Origin: Photobacterium kishitanii
Lineage (GTDB): Bacteria > Pseudomonadota > Gammaproteobacteria > Enterobacterales > Vibrionaceae
Reading direction: 5' to 3'
Assembly: GCF_003026355.1 (NCBI RefSeq)
Contig: NZ_PYON01000003.1
Location: forward strand, 124,001-188,000
DNA length: 64,000 nucleotides
The number at the start of each line of letters is the position of its first letter. The first letter of the stretch is position 1. The notes below the pieces were generated by a model. The model did no database searches, was not told the DNA's origin, and saw nothing but the letters and a program-made list of their open reading frames with translations. The position numbers were made by a program, and so were the translations under genes. This document shows positions 9,061-17,919 of this stretch, in pieces.

Positions 9061-11178
9061 ATGACTGCCATTAGTAATAAACAAGTAAAGCCCACTTCGA
9101 CAGCGAATGAAGAAATCGACTTAGGTAAGGTTTTTGGTGTTTTGCGAGATAGTAAAAAATCTATTCTTGCCATTACCATTGTCTTTACTTTATTAGGTCT
9201 GATTTATTCTGTTTTTGCGACCCCTATTTATAGATCTGATGTATTGATTCAAGTTGATTCAATAAGTGATGGTTCTCCTGCATTTGGAGAAGCAATGGCA
9301 AAAGAATTTACAACAGAATCTTCAGCGGTCACCGAGATAGAGTTAATTAAATCTCGTCGAGTGATTGGTAAAGCCGTAGATAAGTTAAATTTGACAACAT
9401 CTGTTACTCCAGATTACTTGCCTATTATTGGTAAAGGATTAGCGCGTTTAACCGGGAGCCAGAGTAGTGCAACGGTTGCTCATTTTATGGTGCCTGCTGA
9501 CGCTCAAAACAATACTTACAAGTTGAAAATTACTAATGCAGATACTGGTGAGTTTGTAGTAACTGATGAAGATAATAGTAATGTTAAGCTAGCAGGTTTT
9601 GTCGGCCAGCCAGTTAAAGATCAAGGATATAGTTTATTGGTAACTGCGTTAACGGGAGTTAATAACGACACCTTTACAGTTAAAAAGTTATCACGATTTG
9701 ATGTTATTGCTGATTATCAAAAATCGCTAATGGCGACTGAAAAAGGCAAAGATACAGGTATTGTTGAAGTCTCATTACAAGGTCAAAATCGATTACAGAC
9801 TCAAAAGATCCTCAACAGCATTAGCGAAAACTATTACTTAATGAATGCTGATCGAGCAGCAGCTAGCGCAGATAAGAGCTTAGAGTTTTTAAATTCACGC
9901 CTGCCGACAATTAAATTAGAACTAACTAATGCAGAAAATAAGCTTAATAAATACCGCGAAGCTAATCAATCAGTAAACATGGAAATGCAAGCGAAGTCAT
10001 CGCTTGATGAACTTGTTGCTTTAGATGGTCAGATTAATGAATTGAGCTTCCAAGAAGCAGATATTTCACGTAGTTATACTAAAGAGCATCCACTTTACAA
10101 AGCGTTAATTGAAAAACGTAATGATCTTCTGGGCCAAAAAACACGTTTAACACGCAAAATTGATCAAATGCCGGAAACACAACGAGAAATCATTCGTTTA
10201 ACACGACATGTTGATGTTAATCAGCAGACATATATGCAGATCCTTAATAAGATTCAAGAACTTGAAATAGTTAAAGCGAGTAGTTCTGCAAGTGTACAAA
10301 TTATTGATACAGCATCTAGCAGTGCTAAACCTGTTGCACCTAATCGTATTCTATTAGTTGTTGCCCCTGCAATTCTTGGTTTAATTCTGGGTGCATTAAT
10401 TGCTCTATTCCGTGTTATTTTAAATAATACAGTTGTTGATCCGCAGCAATTAAAAACAATTGGTCTTCCTGTTTTTGCTTCAGTACCAAAAACACCAAAA
10501 GCAAAGAAAACATCAAATGCTATTTTGGCTGAAATTGAGTCAGATGATATTTCAGTTGAAGCACTACGCACGTTGCGCAATCGTATATTTTTAGCAATGG
10601 ATAGTGCGAATAACAATACAGTATTGCTAACAAGTGCTAGTTCAGTTACTAAATCAGGAAAAACATTTGTGATTACTAACGTCGCAGCATTGATGGCTGA
10701 AGCGGGTAAACGAGTGTTAATTATTGATGCTGATATGCGTAAGGGCAAAATTGCATCAGCACTTAATGGCAAGCAAGCTAACGGTTTAGCTGAATTACTT
10801 AGCGGTAAAAATGATTTAAAAACTGTGGTGAAAACATCACAAGTTACTAATATGGATTATATTTCTGGTGGTGAAAATGCACATTCACCCGCTGAACTGT
10901 TAATGCATAATGAATTTAAAACATTATTAGCATGGGCTGCTGAACATTACGATGTTGTGATTGTTAATTCACCACCAGTACTAGCTGTTGTTGATGCTGC
11001 GATTATAGGTGCAGCAGTAGGTACAACAGTAATGGTTGGTTGTTATGGTGCTGATACTTTAAAAGATGTTAAACAAGCAAAACAACAATTTGAAGATAAT
11101 GGCGTTGAAGTTAATGGTTTTGTACTAAACAACACGATTAAGAAAACAAGTAATCAAGCAGTCTTTAATAAATACTGA
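9061..11178 (+). CDS. wzc: Wzc-like polysaccharide co-polymerase with degenerate kinase motifs
   Basis: A 705-residue inner-membrane polysaccharide co-polymerase. There is an N-terminal Wzz domain with a first membrane helix (about residues 31-52), a large periplasmic coiled-coil region, a second membrane helix (about 425-450) and a cytoplasmic BY-kinase-like domain. Walker A reads SVTKSGKT (K534), lacking the usual first Gly and SP. Walker A' is intact (VLIIDADMRKG, D556/D558). Walker B reads VIVNSPP, with Asn636 where E. coli Wzc has Asp642. The C-terminus has a single Tyr (FNKY) instead of a tyrosine cluster. ATG 9061 is chosen over an in-frame TTG at 9049; neither has a strong Shine-Dalgarno. 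No wza or wzb is adjacent. Chain-length control is likely; kinase activity is doubtful. Confidence 0.85.
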   Translation: MTAISNKQVKPTSTANEEIDLGKVFGVLRDSKKSILAITIVFTLLGLIYSVFATPIYRSDVLIQVDSISDGSPAFGEAMAKEFTTESSAVTEIELIKSRRVIGKAVDKLNLTTSVTPDYLPIIGKGLARLTGSQSSATVAHFMVPADAQNNTYKLKITNADTGEFVVTDEDNSNVKLAGFVGQPVKDQGYSLLVTALTGVNNDTFTVKKLSRFDVIADYQKSLMATEKGKDTGIVEVSLQGQNRLQTQKILNSISENYYLMNADRAAASADKSLEFLNSRLPTIKLELTNAENKLNKYREANQSVNMEMQAKSSLDELVALDGQINELSFQEADISRSYTKEHPLYKALIEKRNDLLGQKTRLTRKIDQMPETQREIIRLTRHVDVNQQTYMQILNKIQELEIVKASSSASVQIIDTASSSAKPVAPNRILLVVAPAILGLILGALIALFRVILNNTVVDPQQLKTIGLPVFASVPKTPKAKKTSNAILAEIESDDISVEALRTLRNRIFLAMDSANNNTVLLTSASSVTKSGKTFVITNVAALMAEAGKRVLIIDADMRKGKIASALNGKQANGLAELLSGKNDLKTVVKTSQVTNMDYISGGENAHSPAELLMHNEFKTLLAWAAEHYDVVIVNSPPVLAVVDAAIIGAAVGTTVMVGCYGADTLKDVKQAKQQFEDNGVEVNGFVLNNTIKKTSNQAVFNKY

Positions 11179-11506
11179 TAAATTATATTTAAGATAAAAT
11201 GGTTATGGTGATAGCTTGCCATAACCATTATCATAATTAAGCAACGTAAAGATTTACATCTACTAATCATCCAAGTTAAACTTATTGAATTGTTTTGCTA
11301 CGAAAATTATTAAAATAATTTTTAGAGTTGATTTTATTAAAACTCATCTTAATAGTCATCATAGTAAGTTTTAGGTTGTATAAATATAATAAAAACGTAT
11401 TTTTATTATACTTTTTGATTGTAAATATAAATATCATATTACCAAGTTAAATTAATATCTTGGTATTGTATTATGTTAGTTAACCTTATACTGTGATTAA
11501 ATAAAT
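11179..11506 (+). other. Intergenic gap between wzc-like and wzy-like genes
   Basis: 328 AT-rich bases with one strong hairpin (11198-11229) and no ORF of note. From here to about 18.9 kb the sequence becomes visibly more AT-rich. Confidence 0.6.
11198..11229 (+). terminator. Hairpin after wzc-like gene, possible partial terminator
   Basis: Perfect 11-bp stem AATGGTTATGG / CCATAACCATT with a 10-base loop, 20 bases after the stop codon. No T-run follows directly (ATCATAATT), so it may act as an mRNA-stability or attenuation element instead. Confidence 0.5.
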
Positions 11507-12712
11507 ATGATTTCAAATACTAAAATAAGCCAAGTTGTATTTTGGATATCTGTAGTAATTATCTTTATCGGATTTATGGAAAATATAAATGAGCTAAGAT
11601 ATAACTTAATGATTCCATTAATAGCTATAGGATGGGTATTACACTTTACTTATAGTGATCATAAAATTGATAGTCATAGCACTAAATCTTTTATACTGCT
11701 TTCTGGAATAGTTGCACTAATAGCATTACCCTCATTACTAAAAATTTATCCGCATGCACATAATTTAATAAGGTATACCTACTATAGTTTTGTAGTTGGT
11801 TTAATTGTTAAATTATTCTCAGTATATAGTACTTTCGTATTCTTAAAAGGAGATATAAATAAATTAGAAAGAATGTTGAAGTATGTAATAATACTAAATT
11901 TGTCAATGTTTTTTCTACAGTTTATTGTTGTTTTTGGCACTGGGTATTATATAGATCCACTAAAAGCAATTACTGGGGAACCATCACGGTATGGTGCTCA
12001 GATAGTTCTTCCTGTTATTGGTCAAATTTACCGCTGTACTGGATTTTATGAAGAGCCATCAACATATTCTGGATTTATAGCTGTTCTGCTTGCTTGTAAG
12101 CTTTATCTAAACCCTAAAGTTGATAAGATAGTAATTTTATGTGCTATTTCAATTATTTTATCCTTCTCAGTTGCTGCTATTGGTTATGGTTCTATTATTA
12201 TTCTCTACTTTTTATTAAAAAGTAAGGCTAGTTATCTAAAATATATTATATTTTTATTATCACCATTGGCTGTCGCAATTATTGCAGGCATTGCAATTGA
12301 ACGATTAAACTCTCTTGGTGGTGACGCACAAGATATTCGTGCTAATCTAAATGCTATGGTATTTGCTCAGCAGCTACCGATTTTAATTTTTGGTAATGGT
12401 GCTCTAGGAATTATGCCGGCCGCTGCCGATGTGATGAATACTACAGGTGCTGTGTTCCGATTAGGAATTGCATCTTTTAATGATAATGGGATGTGGTTAT
12501 TTTTTATTATTAAATTTGGATTTTTTGGTTTAGCTGTAATTGGTAGTTATTTATTTGTCAAAACAAAGACATTATTAAATAGAATCATGTTTTTTGTGAT
12601 ACTTTTGACTAAATTAAGTTTTTTATATTTTGGTTTTATATTTTATATTTTCTTAATATTCAACAATAAAGTTGTTTTAGATAATGATAATAAAAACATT
12701 GATAATGACTAA
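11507..12712 (+). CDS. wzy: Wzy-like polysaccharide polymerase (O-antigen polymerase family)
   Basis: 401 residues, almost entirely hydrophobic, with about 10-11 predicted membrane helices and a larger periplasmic loop in the middle. That loop contains YRCTGFYEEPSTYSG, the R-x-x-G-x-x-x-EP-S pattern seen in many Wzy proteins. Wzy polymerases join lipid-linked repeat units on the periplasmic side. The assignment rests on topology, this motif and its place directly before a flippase gene; sequence conservation in this family is low. Start ATG 11507 has a poor Shine-Dalgarno. Codon use is rich in AT and ATA. Confidence 0.75.
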   Translation: MISNTKISQVVFWISVVIIFIGFMENINELRYNLMIPLIAIGWVLHFTYSDHKIDSHSTKSFILLSGIVALIALPSLLKIYPHAHNLIRYTYYSFVVGLIVKLFSVYSTFVFLKGDINKLERMLKYVIILNLSMFFLQFIVVFGTGYYIDPLKAITGEPSRYGAQIVLPVIGQIYRCTGFYEEPSTYSGFIAVLLACKLYLNPKVDKIVILCAISIILSFSVAAIGYGSIIILYFLLKSKASYLKYIIFLLSPLAVAIIAGIAIERLNSLGGDAQDIRANLNAMVFAQQLPILIFGNGALGIMPAAADVMNTTGAVFRLGIASFNDNGMWLFFIIKFGFFGLAVIGSYLFVKTKTLLNRIMFFVILLTKLSFLYFGFIFYIFLIFNNKVVLDNDNKNIDND

Positions 12713-12742
12713 ACAGATATTAAGTAAATAGAGGAATATATT

Positions 12743-14131
12743 GTGAATGTTCGCGAATTCAAAGCTTTCTTTTGGAGTTTCGTTGATGGTGTAGGCTCTC
12801 AAGGTAGCCAGTTAATTATTACAATTTTATTAGCTCGGCTATTAACACCTGCTGATTTTGGTATAATTGGCTTAATTTCTGTCGTAGTATACTTATCTAA
12901 TGTTATAGGAAATGGAGGTTTAAATAATAGTTTAATAAGAAAAGATAAATTAACAGCTGATGATTTTACTTCGGTTTTTATATTTAATATTAGTATTGGT
13001 ATTTTACTATATGTTATGATCTTTTTATCATCTGGTTTTTTATCTAATTTCTTAAATTTACCACAAGCAGAAGTTTATTTTAAAATATATGCGTTAAGTA
13101 TTGTATTTACAGCTTTTGAGCAGATCCAACGTGTAAAATTAACAATAGATTTAAATTTTAAAACTCAGGCTAAAATTACATTGTTCTCTGTTATTCTTAG
13201 CGGAATTGTAGCGTTAATTTTAGCTAAACTTGGGTTTGGTGTATGGGCTTTAATTATACAAGCTGTTTTCTTATCAGTTATTCGATGCTTTATTTTTTGG
13301 TATGTAATAGGTTGGAGGCCTACCGGGCATTTTAAAATGCCATTATTATTAGAACATCTTAGCTTTGGATATAAGTTATTGTTAGGTAATGTTATTGATG
13401 TAGCCTATAGGTATATGTTTAATTTAGGTATAGGTAAGTTTTATTCTGTAACTGATCTCGGTTTTTATAATCAGGCAACAAAGCTTACAGAAGTACCATC
13501 AATGACGATAACAACAATTGTTCGTCGAGTTAATTATCCTATCATTAGTAATTTAAGAAATAATAAAAAATGTTATTTTAATAATTTGATTAATATAGCT
13601 TCTTATATTACAGCCATTTATTTACCGGTTTCTTTGTGGTTATCATTCAATTCTCATAACATAATATCGAAATTACTTGGTGAAAAGTGGGTTGATGCGA
13701 GTCCTTTTTTATCGATACTAGCTATAGCTTTCTTTATTGTCCCTTTTTCTAATTTATTTGGCAATATATTGTCAGTTGAAGGACGAAGCGATCTATATTT
13801 TAAAATAAGATTATTTGTAAAATTAATCCTAAGTGTTTTATTTATCATAATTCATTCTTATGGTATTAATTTTGTGTTGTTTTTTATTGCTTTCGCAACT
13901 TTTTTTGAGTGGATTGTTAATATTATAGTTTCATATGTATATTTTAAATTTCCTGTTTTTAAATATCTTAAAAGATTGACCTTTATTATTATTCCAATTA
14001 TTTGTTCAAGTTATTTAATTAATAATTATATTTTGATAGATACAGTAATAGTTGATCTGGCCGTGAAGCTAACAGTAAGTATGATTATACCTGCATTTAT
14101 TTTATTTTTATTATCGAGAGAAAAGGTTTAA
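12743..14131 (+). CDS. wzx: Wzx-like oligosaccharide flippase (MOP superfamily, WzxC/TuaB type)
   Basis: 462 residues with about 12-14 membrane helices. The N-terminus (FWSFVDGVGSQGSQLIIT, then LLARLLTPADFGIIGL) is typical of the polysaccharide synthase/flippase family that includes WzxC and TuaB. It would move undecaprenyl-linked units across the inner membrane. The GTG start at 12743 has GAGGAA seven bases upstream. It follows the polymerase by 30 bases and precedes glycosyltransferases, as expected in a Wzx/Wzy locus. Confidence 0.87.
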   Translation: MNVREFKAFFWSFVDGVGSQGSQLIITILLARLLTPADFGIIGLISVVVYLSNVIGNGGLNNSLIRKDKLTADDFTSVFIFNISIGILLYVMIFLSSGFLSNFLNLPQAEVYFKIYALSIVFTAFEQIQRVKLTIDLNFKTQAKITLFSVILSGIVALILAKLGFGVWALIIQAVFLSVIRCFIFWYVIGWRPTGHFKMPLLLEHLSFGYKLLLGNVIDVAYRYMFNLGIGKFYSVTDLGFYNQATKLTEVPSMTITTIVRRVNYPIISNLRNNKKCYFNNLINIASYITAIYLPVSLWLSFNSHNIISKLLGEKWVDASPFLSILAIAFFIVPFSNLFGNILSVEGRSDLYFKIRLFVKLILSVLFIIIHSYGINFVLFFIAFATFFEWIVNIIVSYVYFKFPVFKYLKRLTFIIIPIICSSYLINNYILIDTVIVDLAVKLTVSMIIPAFILFLLSREKV

Positions 14132-14172
14132 TTAATAGCCTTTATTGACTAGTTATTTTATTTGGTTATGTT

Positions 14173-15243
14173 ATGTCACAAAAAAGTATAGATTTATTTA
14201 TAGATGCAATAAGAAAAGGTGGAGCTGAACGAGTTTGTGTAAATTATGCAAATTATTTAGCTGATAACGGTTATAAAATACGAATTGTCATTTTTAAAGA
14301 ATATGAAGATTCTTATATTGATCTTGTAGATAAGCGTGTTGAGATAATATCTTTAGGTTGTCATGATGCATCATCTATGATTAAAAAGATAAAAGCTATA
14401 AAGTTCATTTTTTCTGAAACAGTTATAGTCTTTAATCATCAAATGTCCATTGCATTATGGTTCTATCGTCAATTTGGAAGTAAAGATAAATTTAAATTGA
14501 TATCTCGTAATGTGAATTATCTCAGTCGAGATTTATACACATCAAAAAATTCAATAAAAAAATGGGTGACTATTTTATTAACTAAAATAATCTATCGCCG
14601 AATTGATTGTTTTGTTGCTCAATGCAATGATATGAAAAAAGATATGGTAAATTATCTTTCTGTACCTGAAAGTAAAATTACAGTTATTTATAATCCAGTC
14701 TCTACTAGTGTTTATAAAAAAGAAAATATAGAGAAAGATATTGATGTACTGTTTGTTGGACGAATAAGCAAGCAGAAAGGCTTACCATATTTAGTCTCTG
14801 TTATTGATGGTATTGTTAGTAAAAAACAAGCTAAAGTTTGCATTGTTGGTAAAGGTGTTCTTGAAGATGAATTAGATAAAGAATTATCTAATCTGGAAAA
14901 GAAACATAATATTGAGATTTTGCGAGTACGCTCGACTGATGATGTTAATGGTTACTATAATCGTTCTAAGTCTACAATATTAACATCTCTTTATGAAGGG
15001 TATCCAAATGTTTTGGCTGAATCATTAACTGCTGGAACGCCTGTTGTTTCATTTGATTGCCAAAGTGGCCCTAATGAAATTATTCGAGATGGAATTAATG
15101 GCTATTTAATCCCATGCTTTGATACAGAATTATTTGTTGATAAACTAGAATTGATTCTAAATGGAAATAAATTAACTGACATTCGAGATTTTAATAGTGA
15201 AAATAGTTTCAGCATTTTAGAAGAATTGATTAATAAAGAGTAA
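14173..15243 (+). CDS. Glycosyltransferase family 4 (GT-B)
   Basis: 356 residues. The N-terminus has GGAERV, the acceptor-side motif of GT4 enzymes. The C-terminal half has VLFVGRISKQKGLPYL, a nucleotide-sugar-binding strand-loop, and the E-x7-E signature EGYPNVLAE, followed by GTPVVSFDCQSGPNEI. These are retaining cytoplasmic transferases that extend lipid-linked oligosaccharides. Donor and acceptor cannot be read from the sequence. It lies 41 bases after wzx, 6 bases before the next GT gene, and is AT-rich like its neighbours. Confidence 0.87.
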   Translation: MSQKSIDLFIDAIRKGGAERVCVNYANYLADNGYKIRIVIFKEYEDSYIDLVDKRVEIISLGCHDASSMIKKIKAIKFIFSETVIVFNHQMSIALWFYRQFGSKDKFKLISRNVNYLSRDLYTSKNSIKKWVTILLTKIIYRRIDCFVAQCNDMKKDMVNYLSVPESKITVIYNPVSTSVYKKENIEKDIDVLFVGRISKQKGLPYLVSVIDGIVSKKQAKVCIVGKGVLEDELDKELSNLEKKHNIEILRVRSTDDVNGYYNRSKSTILTSLYEGYPNVLAESLTAGTPVVSFDCQSGPNEIIRDGINGYLIPCFDTELFVDKLELILNGNKLTDIRDFNSENSFSILEELINKE

Positions 15244-15249
15244 ATAATA

Positions 15250-16410
15250 ATGAATAAAAAAATTCTGGTTATTAGTGATCATCAGGGAGGTGGTGCCGGA
15301 CATGTAGCAATACAGTCTGGATTATTATTATCAGATCAAGGCTATAACGTTGACTATATTTTTGGTGATGATTTTTTCAAGTTTAATGCTATAGGTTATT
15401 GTTGTAACTATAGTGCGATTGATATAATTAGGAAAAAATTAGCAATTAGTAAGCCAGACATTATATTAATCCATAATTTTGATCACTTATGGAGTCCATT
15501 GTTTTTGATTGAAATTAATAAATATAAAGAAAAAACGGGGGCAAAAGTAATTATGACTGTTCATGATTATCATATTATATCCGCTTCGAATTCTTTATCT
15601 TATTATGAAAACGCTGAGAAAAAATTCTTTAAAGAGCCACCATCATTTAAAGTATTATTGACAAAAAAACTTGATAGACGTAGTTATGTTTATGGTTTGG
15701 CGCGTTTAGTACAATGGTATCCATATTATTCTGTATTGAATTTACAAAAAACGTTTGATCATTTTATGTGTCCGAGTGAATTCATTTATAAACAAGTAGT
15801 AAAGCGTTTCGATCCCTCTATTGTGAGTATTGTACATAATCCTACATCTGCAACTATTTCATCGTGTCAGCTTGATAATGATAATGTTGTTATTACATTT
15901 GCTGGACGTTTAAGTAAAGATAAAGGAATTTATGATTTTATTAAATCAATGGCTGACTCAAAATTAGTGTCACCTAAGAATATTACGATTAATATTATTG
16001 GAAAAGGTCCTTACTTTAATGATCTTGAAAAATTAGTAGATATTCTTAAAGCTCAAAATATTACTATCGTATTGCATGGATTACAAAAATTTGAAATTGT
16101 TAAATCTATTTTTGAAAATTCAACATATGTATTATTACCTTCATTGTGTTATGAAAATGCACCATTAACCTTGATTGAGGGTGTTTTTGCAGGCTGTAAA
16201 ATATTAACAATGAATTATGGTGGCATGGCTGAAATTGCAAATAAACTTGACGATTCAATTTTAATGGATGATTTTAGCTCAACATCTATTCAGATGGTTT
16301 TGGGAAAATTAAATACAAATAAAGAAAAACAGGCTACATTGAATGATTTTTATCTAGATTATTCTAATGATAGCTATATATCAAAAGTTGAAAAATTATT
16401 TCATAATTAA
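15250..16410 (+). CDS. Glycosyltransferase family 4 (GT-B)
   Basis: 386 residues. The N-terminus has GGGAGHVAIQ. The middle carries HDYHIIS, as in many GT4 proteins of capsule loci. The C-terminal domain shows ITFAGRLSKDKGIYDF and the E-x7-E region CYENAPLTLIEG. The gene starts 6 bases after the previous GT and is surely co-transcribed with it. Role is sugar addition to the repeat unit; specificity unknown. A 155-base gap with a direct repeat follows. Confidence 0.86.
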   Translation: MNKKILVISDHQGGGAGHVAIQSGLLLSDQGYNVDYIFGDDFFKFNAIGYCCNYSAIDIIRKKLAISKPDIILIHNFDHLWSPLFLIEINKYKEKTGAKVIMTVHDYHIISASNSLSYYENAEKKFFKEPPSFKVLLTKKLDRRSYVYGLARLVQWYPYYSVLNLQKTFDHFMCPSEFIYKQVVKRFDPSIVSIVHNPTSATISSCQLDNDNVVITFAGRLSKDKGIYDFIKSMADSKLVSPKNITINIIGKGPYFNDLEKLVDILKAQNITIVLHGLQKFEIVKSIFENSTYVLLPSLCYENAPLTLIEGVFAGCKILTMNYGGMAEIANKLDDSILMDDFSSTSIQMVLGKLNTNKEKQATLNDFYLDYSNDSYISKVEKLFHN

Positions 16411-16480
16411 ATTAATTCAGTTTCTTTTTGGTACTACAGTATAAAAGGGATTTAAATACTGTTTTACTATTTTAAATATT

Positions 16481-16543
16481 TATCGGTTTATTAAATAACA
16501 ATATAATATACATATTCATCGATATATTAAATAACAATATAAT
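16481..16543 (+). repeat. 27-bp direct repeat, two copies with 36-bp period
   Basis: Bases 16481-16507 and 16517-16543 match at 24 of 27 positions, including 19 identical bases in a row (TATTAAATAACAATATAAT). The second copy runs into a small palindrome, AACAAT-ATA-ATTGTT. The pair lies just before the first ATP-grasp gene. It could be a duplicated regulatory element or a slippage product. Confidence 0.8.
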
Positions 16544-16565
16544 TGTTGGTAGTGTAAGGTTTAAA

Positions 16566-17582
16566 ATGAAAAATAGCTTTTTACGTCGTCGTATTTTTGA
16601 TTTTCGTGCAGGAGTAAAGGATTTAATTTGGGGGATGAAAAATCCAGAATCTTTTAAGCGAAAAAATAATCTCAGTCCAATAATGGGAAGATTTTCATCT
16701 CATAAATTTGAGCTGCTTTCGGGCGTGAAATCGAATGATTATCTTTCTGATTCTTTTTATTTTAATCAAATGGAAGGTAAAATAAATAAGTTTGAATTAA
16801 GTGATTATTTCAACCATAAAGGTTATTTACCTTCTATTTTACAATCCAATGCGATTCCATTATTGATTAATTATATCTCTGGTGTCGTTTATGATGCTGA
16901 CGATAAAATTATTGATGTTAGTACTGTGGCTAGCAGGTTACGTAATGATCCTATTAATGAAGAGTTTGTCATTAAAAGGAGTGTTGGTACTGGTGGTGGA
17001 GAAAGTGTTGAGATTGGTAATGCTGATAAAATCATCCCGTTCTTTAATCTTTATCGCAAAAAGAAATATGATTTTGTTGTTCAGCCTTTAGTTAAACAAC
17101 ATGATAAATTAGCTGAGTTTAATCCGTCATCACTAAATACAGTGCGTATTATGACATTAGCTTATGATGGTAATGTTCACCATGTTTCAAGTATGGTGAA
17201 GATGGGAGGCCCAGGCGGAAGAATTGATAATGTTAGCGCAGGAGGTTTATGCATTGGCATTAAAAATGATGGTTCATTAACAACCTTTGGTTTTGATTGT
17301 AACTTAAATAAAACGACGCGCCATCCGCAAACTCAGCTTGAGTTTCCAGATAATTATGAAGTACCTTTCTTTAACGAGATGGTTGAAGTTGCCAGGGAAA
17401 AACATAAATTATTTAAGAGCCATGGCATCATTTCATGGGATATTAGTGTTGATAATAATGGTTACGTTACTATTATTGAATGTAATACAGCATGGAGTGG
17501 CTTAGAGTCGCATCAAGCATTTCATGGGCCAGTATTTAAAGACCATATGACATATATAAAAAATATTAATCAAAAGCATTAA
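16566..17582 (+). CDS. Sugar-transfer-associated ATP-grasp protein, copy 1
   Basis: 338 residues of the ATP-grasp type usually found in polysaccharide loci (sugar-transfer-associated ATP-grasp). Visible ATP-grasp elements: FVIKRSVGTGGGESVEI (nucleotide-binding lysine and glycine loop, about residues 138-154), YDFVVQPLV, FNPSSLNTVRIMT, GGRIDN, and the metal-binding end SWDISVDNNGYVTIIECN. ATP-grasp enzymes join a carboxylate to an amine through an acyl-phosphate, so an amide bond between a sugar acid or amino acid and another group is the expected chemistry; the substrate is unknown. It is paralogous to the gene at 17920. The ATG has only a weak Shine-Dalgarno (TAAGGT). Confidence 0.82.
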   Translation: MKNSFLRRRIFDFRAGVKDLIWGMKNPESFKRKNNLSPIMGRFSSHKFELLSGVKSNDYLSDSFYFNQMEGKINKFELSDYFNHKGYLPSILQSNAIPLLINYISGVVYDADDKIIDVSTVASRLRNDPINEEFVIKRSVGTGGGESVEIGNADKIIPFFNLYRKKKYDFVVQPLVKQHDKLAEFNPSSLNTVRIMTLAYDGNVHHVSSMVKMGGPGGRIDNVSAGGLCIGIKNDGSLTTFGFDCNLNKTTRHPQTQLEFPDNYEVPFFNEMVEVAREKHKLFKSHGIISWDISVDNNGYVTIIECNTAWSGLESHQAFHGPVFKDHMTYIKNINQKH

Positions 17583-17919
17583 ATAGTATTGTAAAAGAAT
17601 GATAAATTATCTTTTTTGATAAACATTTAGACTTAATACCCTTTATTTATCCTGAATTTAGAAGTTAGCTCAAATTATTAGTTAATTTATCCGAAAGTAA
17701 ATGCTTATAATAGTTAACACTTAATGTTGATTTGCTTTTATATTTATATACATAGTTGATCAAATAACTATGTATATAGCAATGATAGATCTTTTTTTTT
17801 CATTGTTTTTTTATATGTTTTATTCATGTCATTATTTTTACACTTTAATCTACCAGTGGGTTTGAGATATTTGTTAATAGCGAGATGTGTATAATAAAAT
17901 TGTTATATAAGGTCAAAGA
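17583..17919 (+). other. Gap between the two ATP-grasp paralogues
   Basis: 337 very AT-rich bases without an ORF. They contain a perfect 13-bp inverted repeat (17745-17778) and a run of T at about 17792. The last 30 bases share the pattern AATTGTT...TAAGGT...ATG with the leader of copy 1, which suggests that upstream DNA was duplicated together with the gene. Confidence 0.5.
17745..17778 (+). repeat. Perfect 13-bp inverted repeat
   Basis: TATATACATAGTT (17745-17757) and AACTATGTATATA (17766-17778) enclose GATCAAAT. A T-run (about 10 T) begins some 14 bases later. It may be a weak terminator or a protein-binding palindrome between the ATP-grasp paralogues. Confidence 0.7.

Noticed and set aside
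10254..10772. 172-codon minus-strand ORF opposite the wzc-like gene
   Set aside because: Shadow of a well-supported gene; composition is that of a reversed coding strand.
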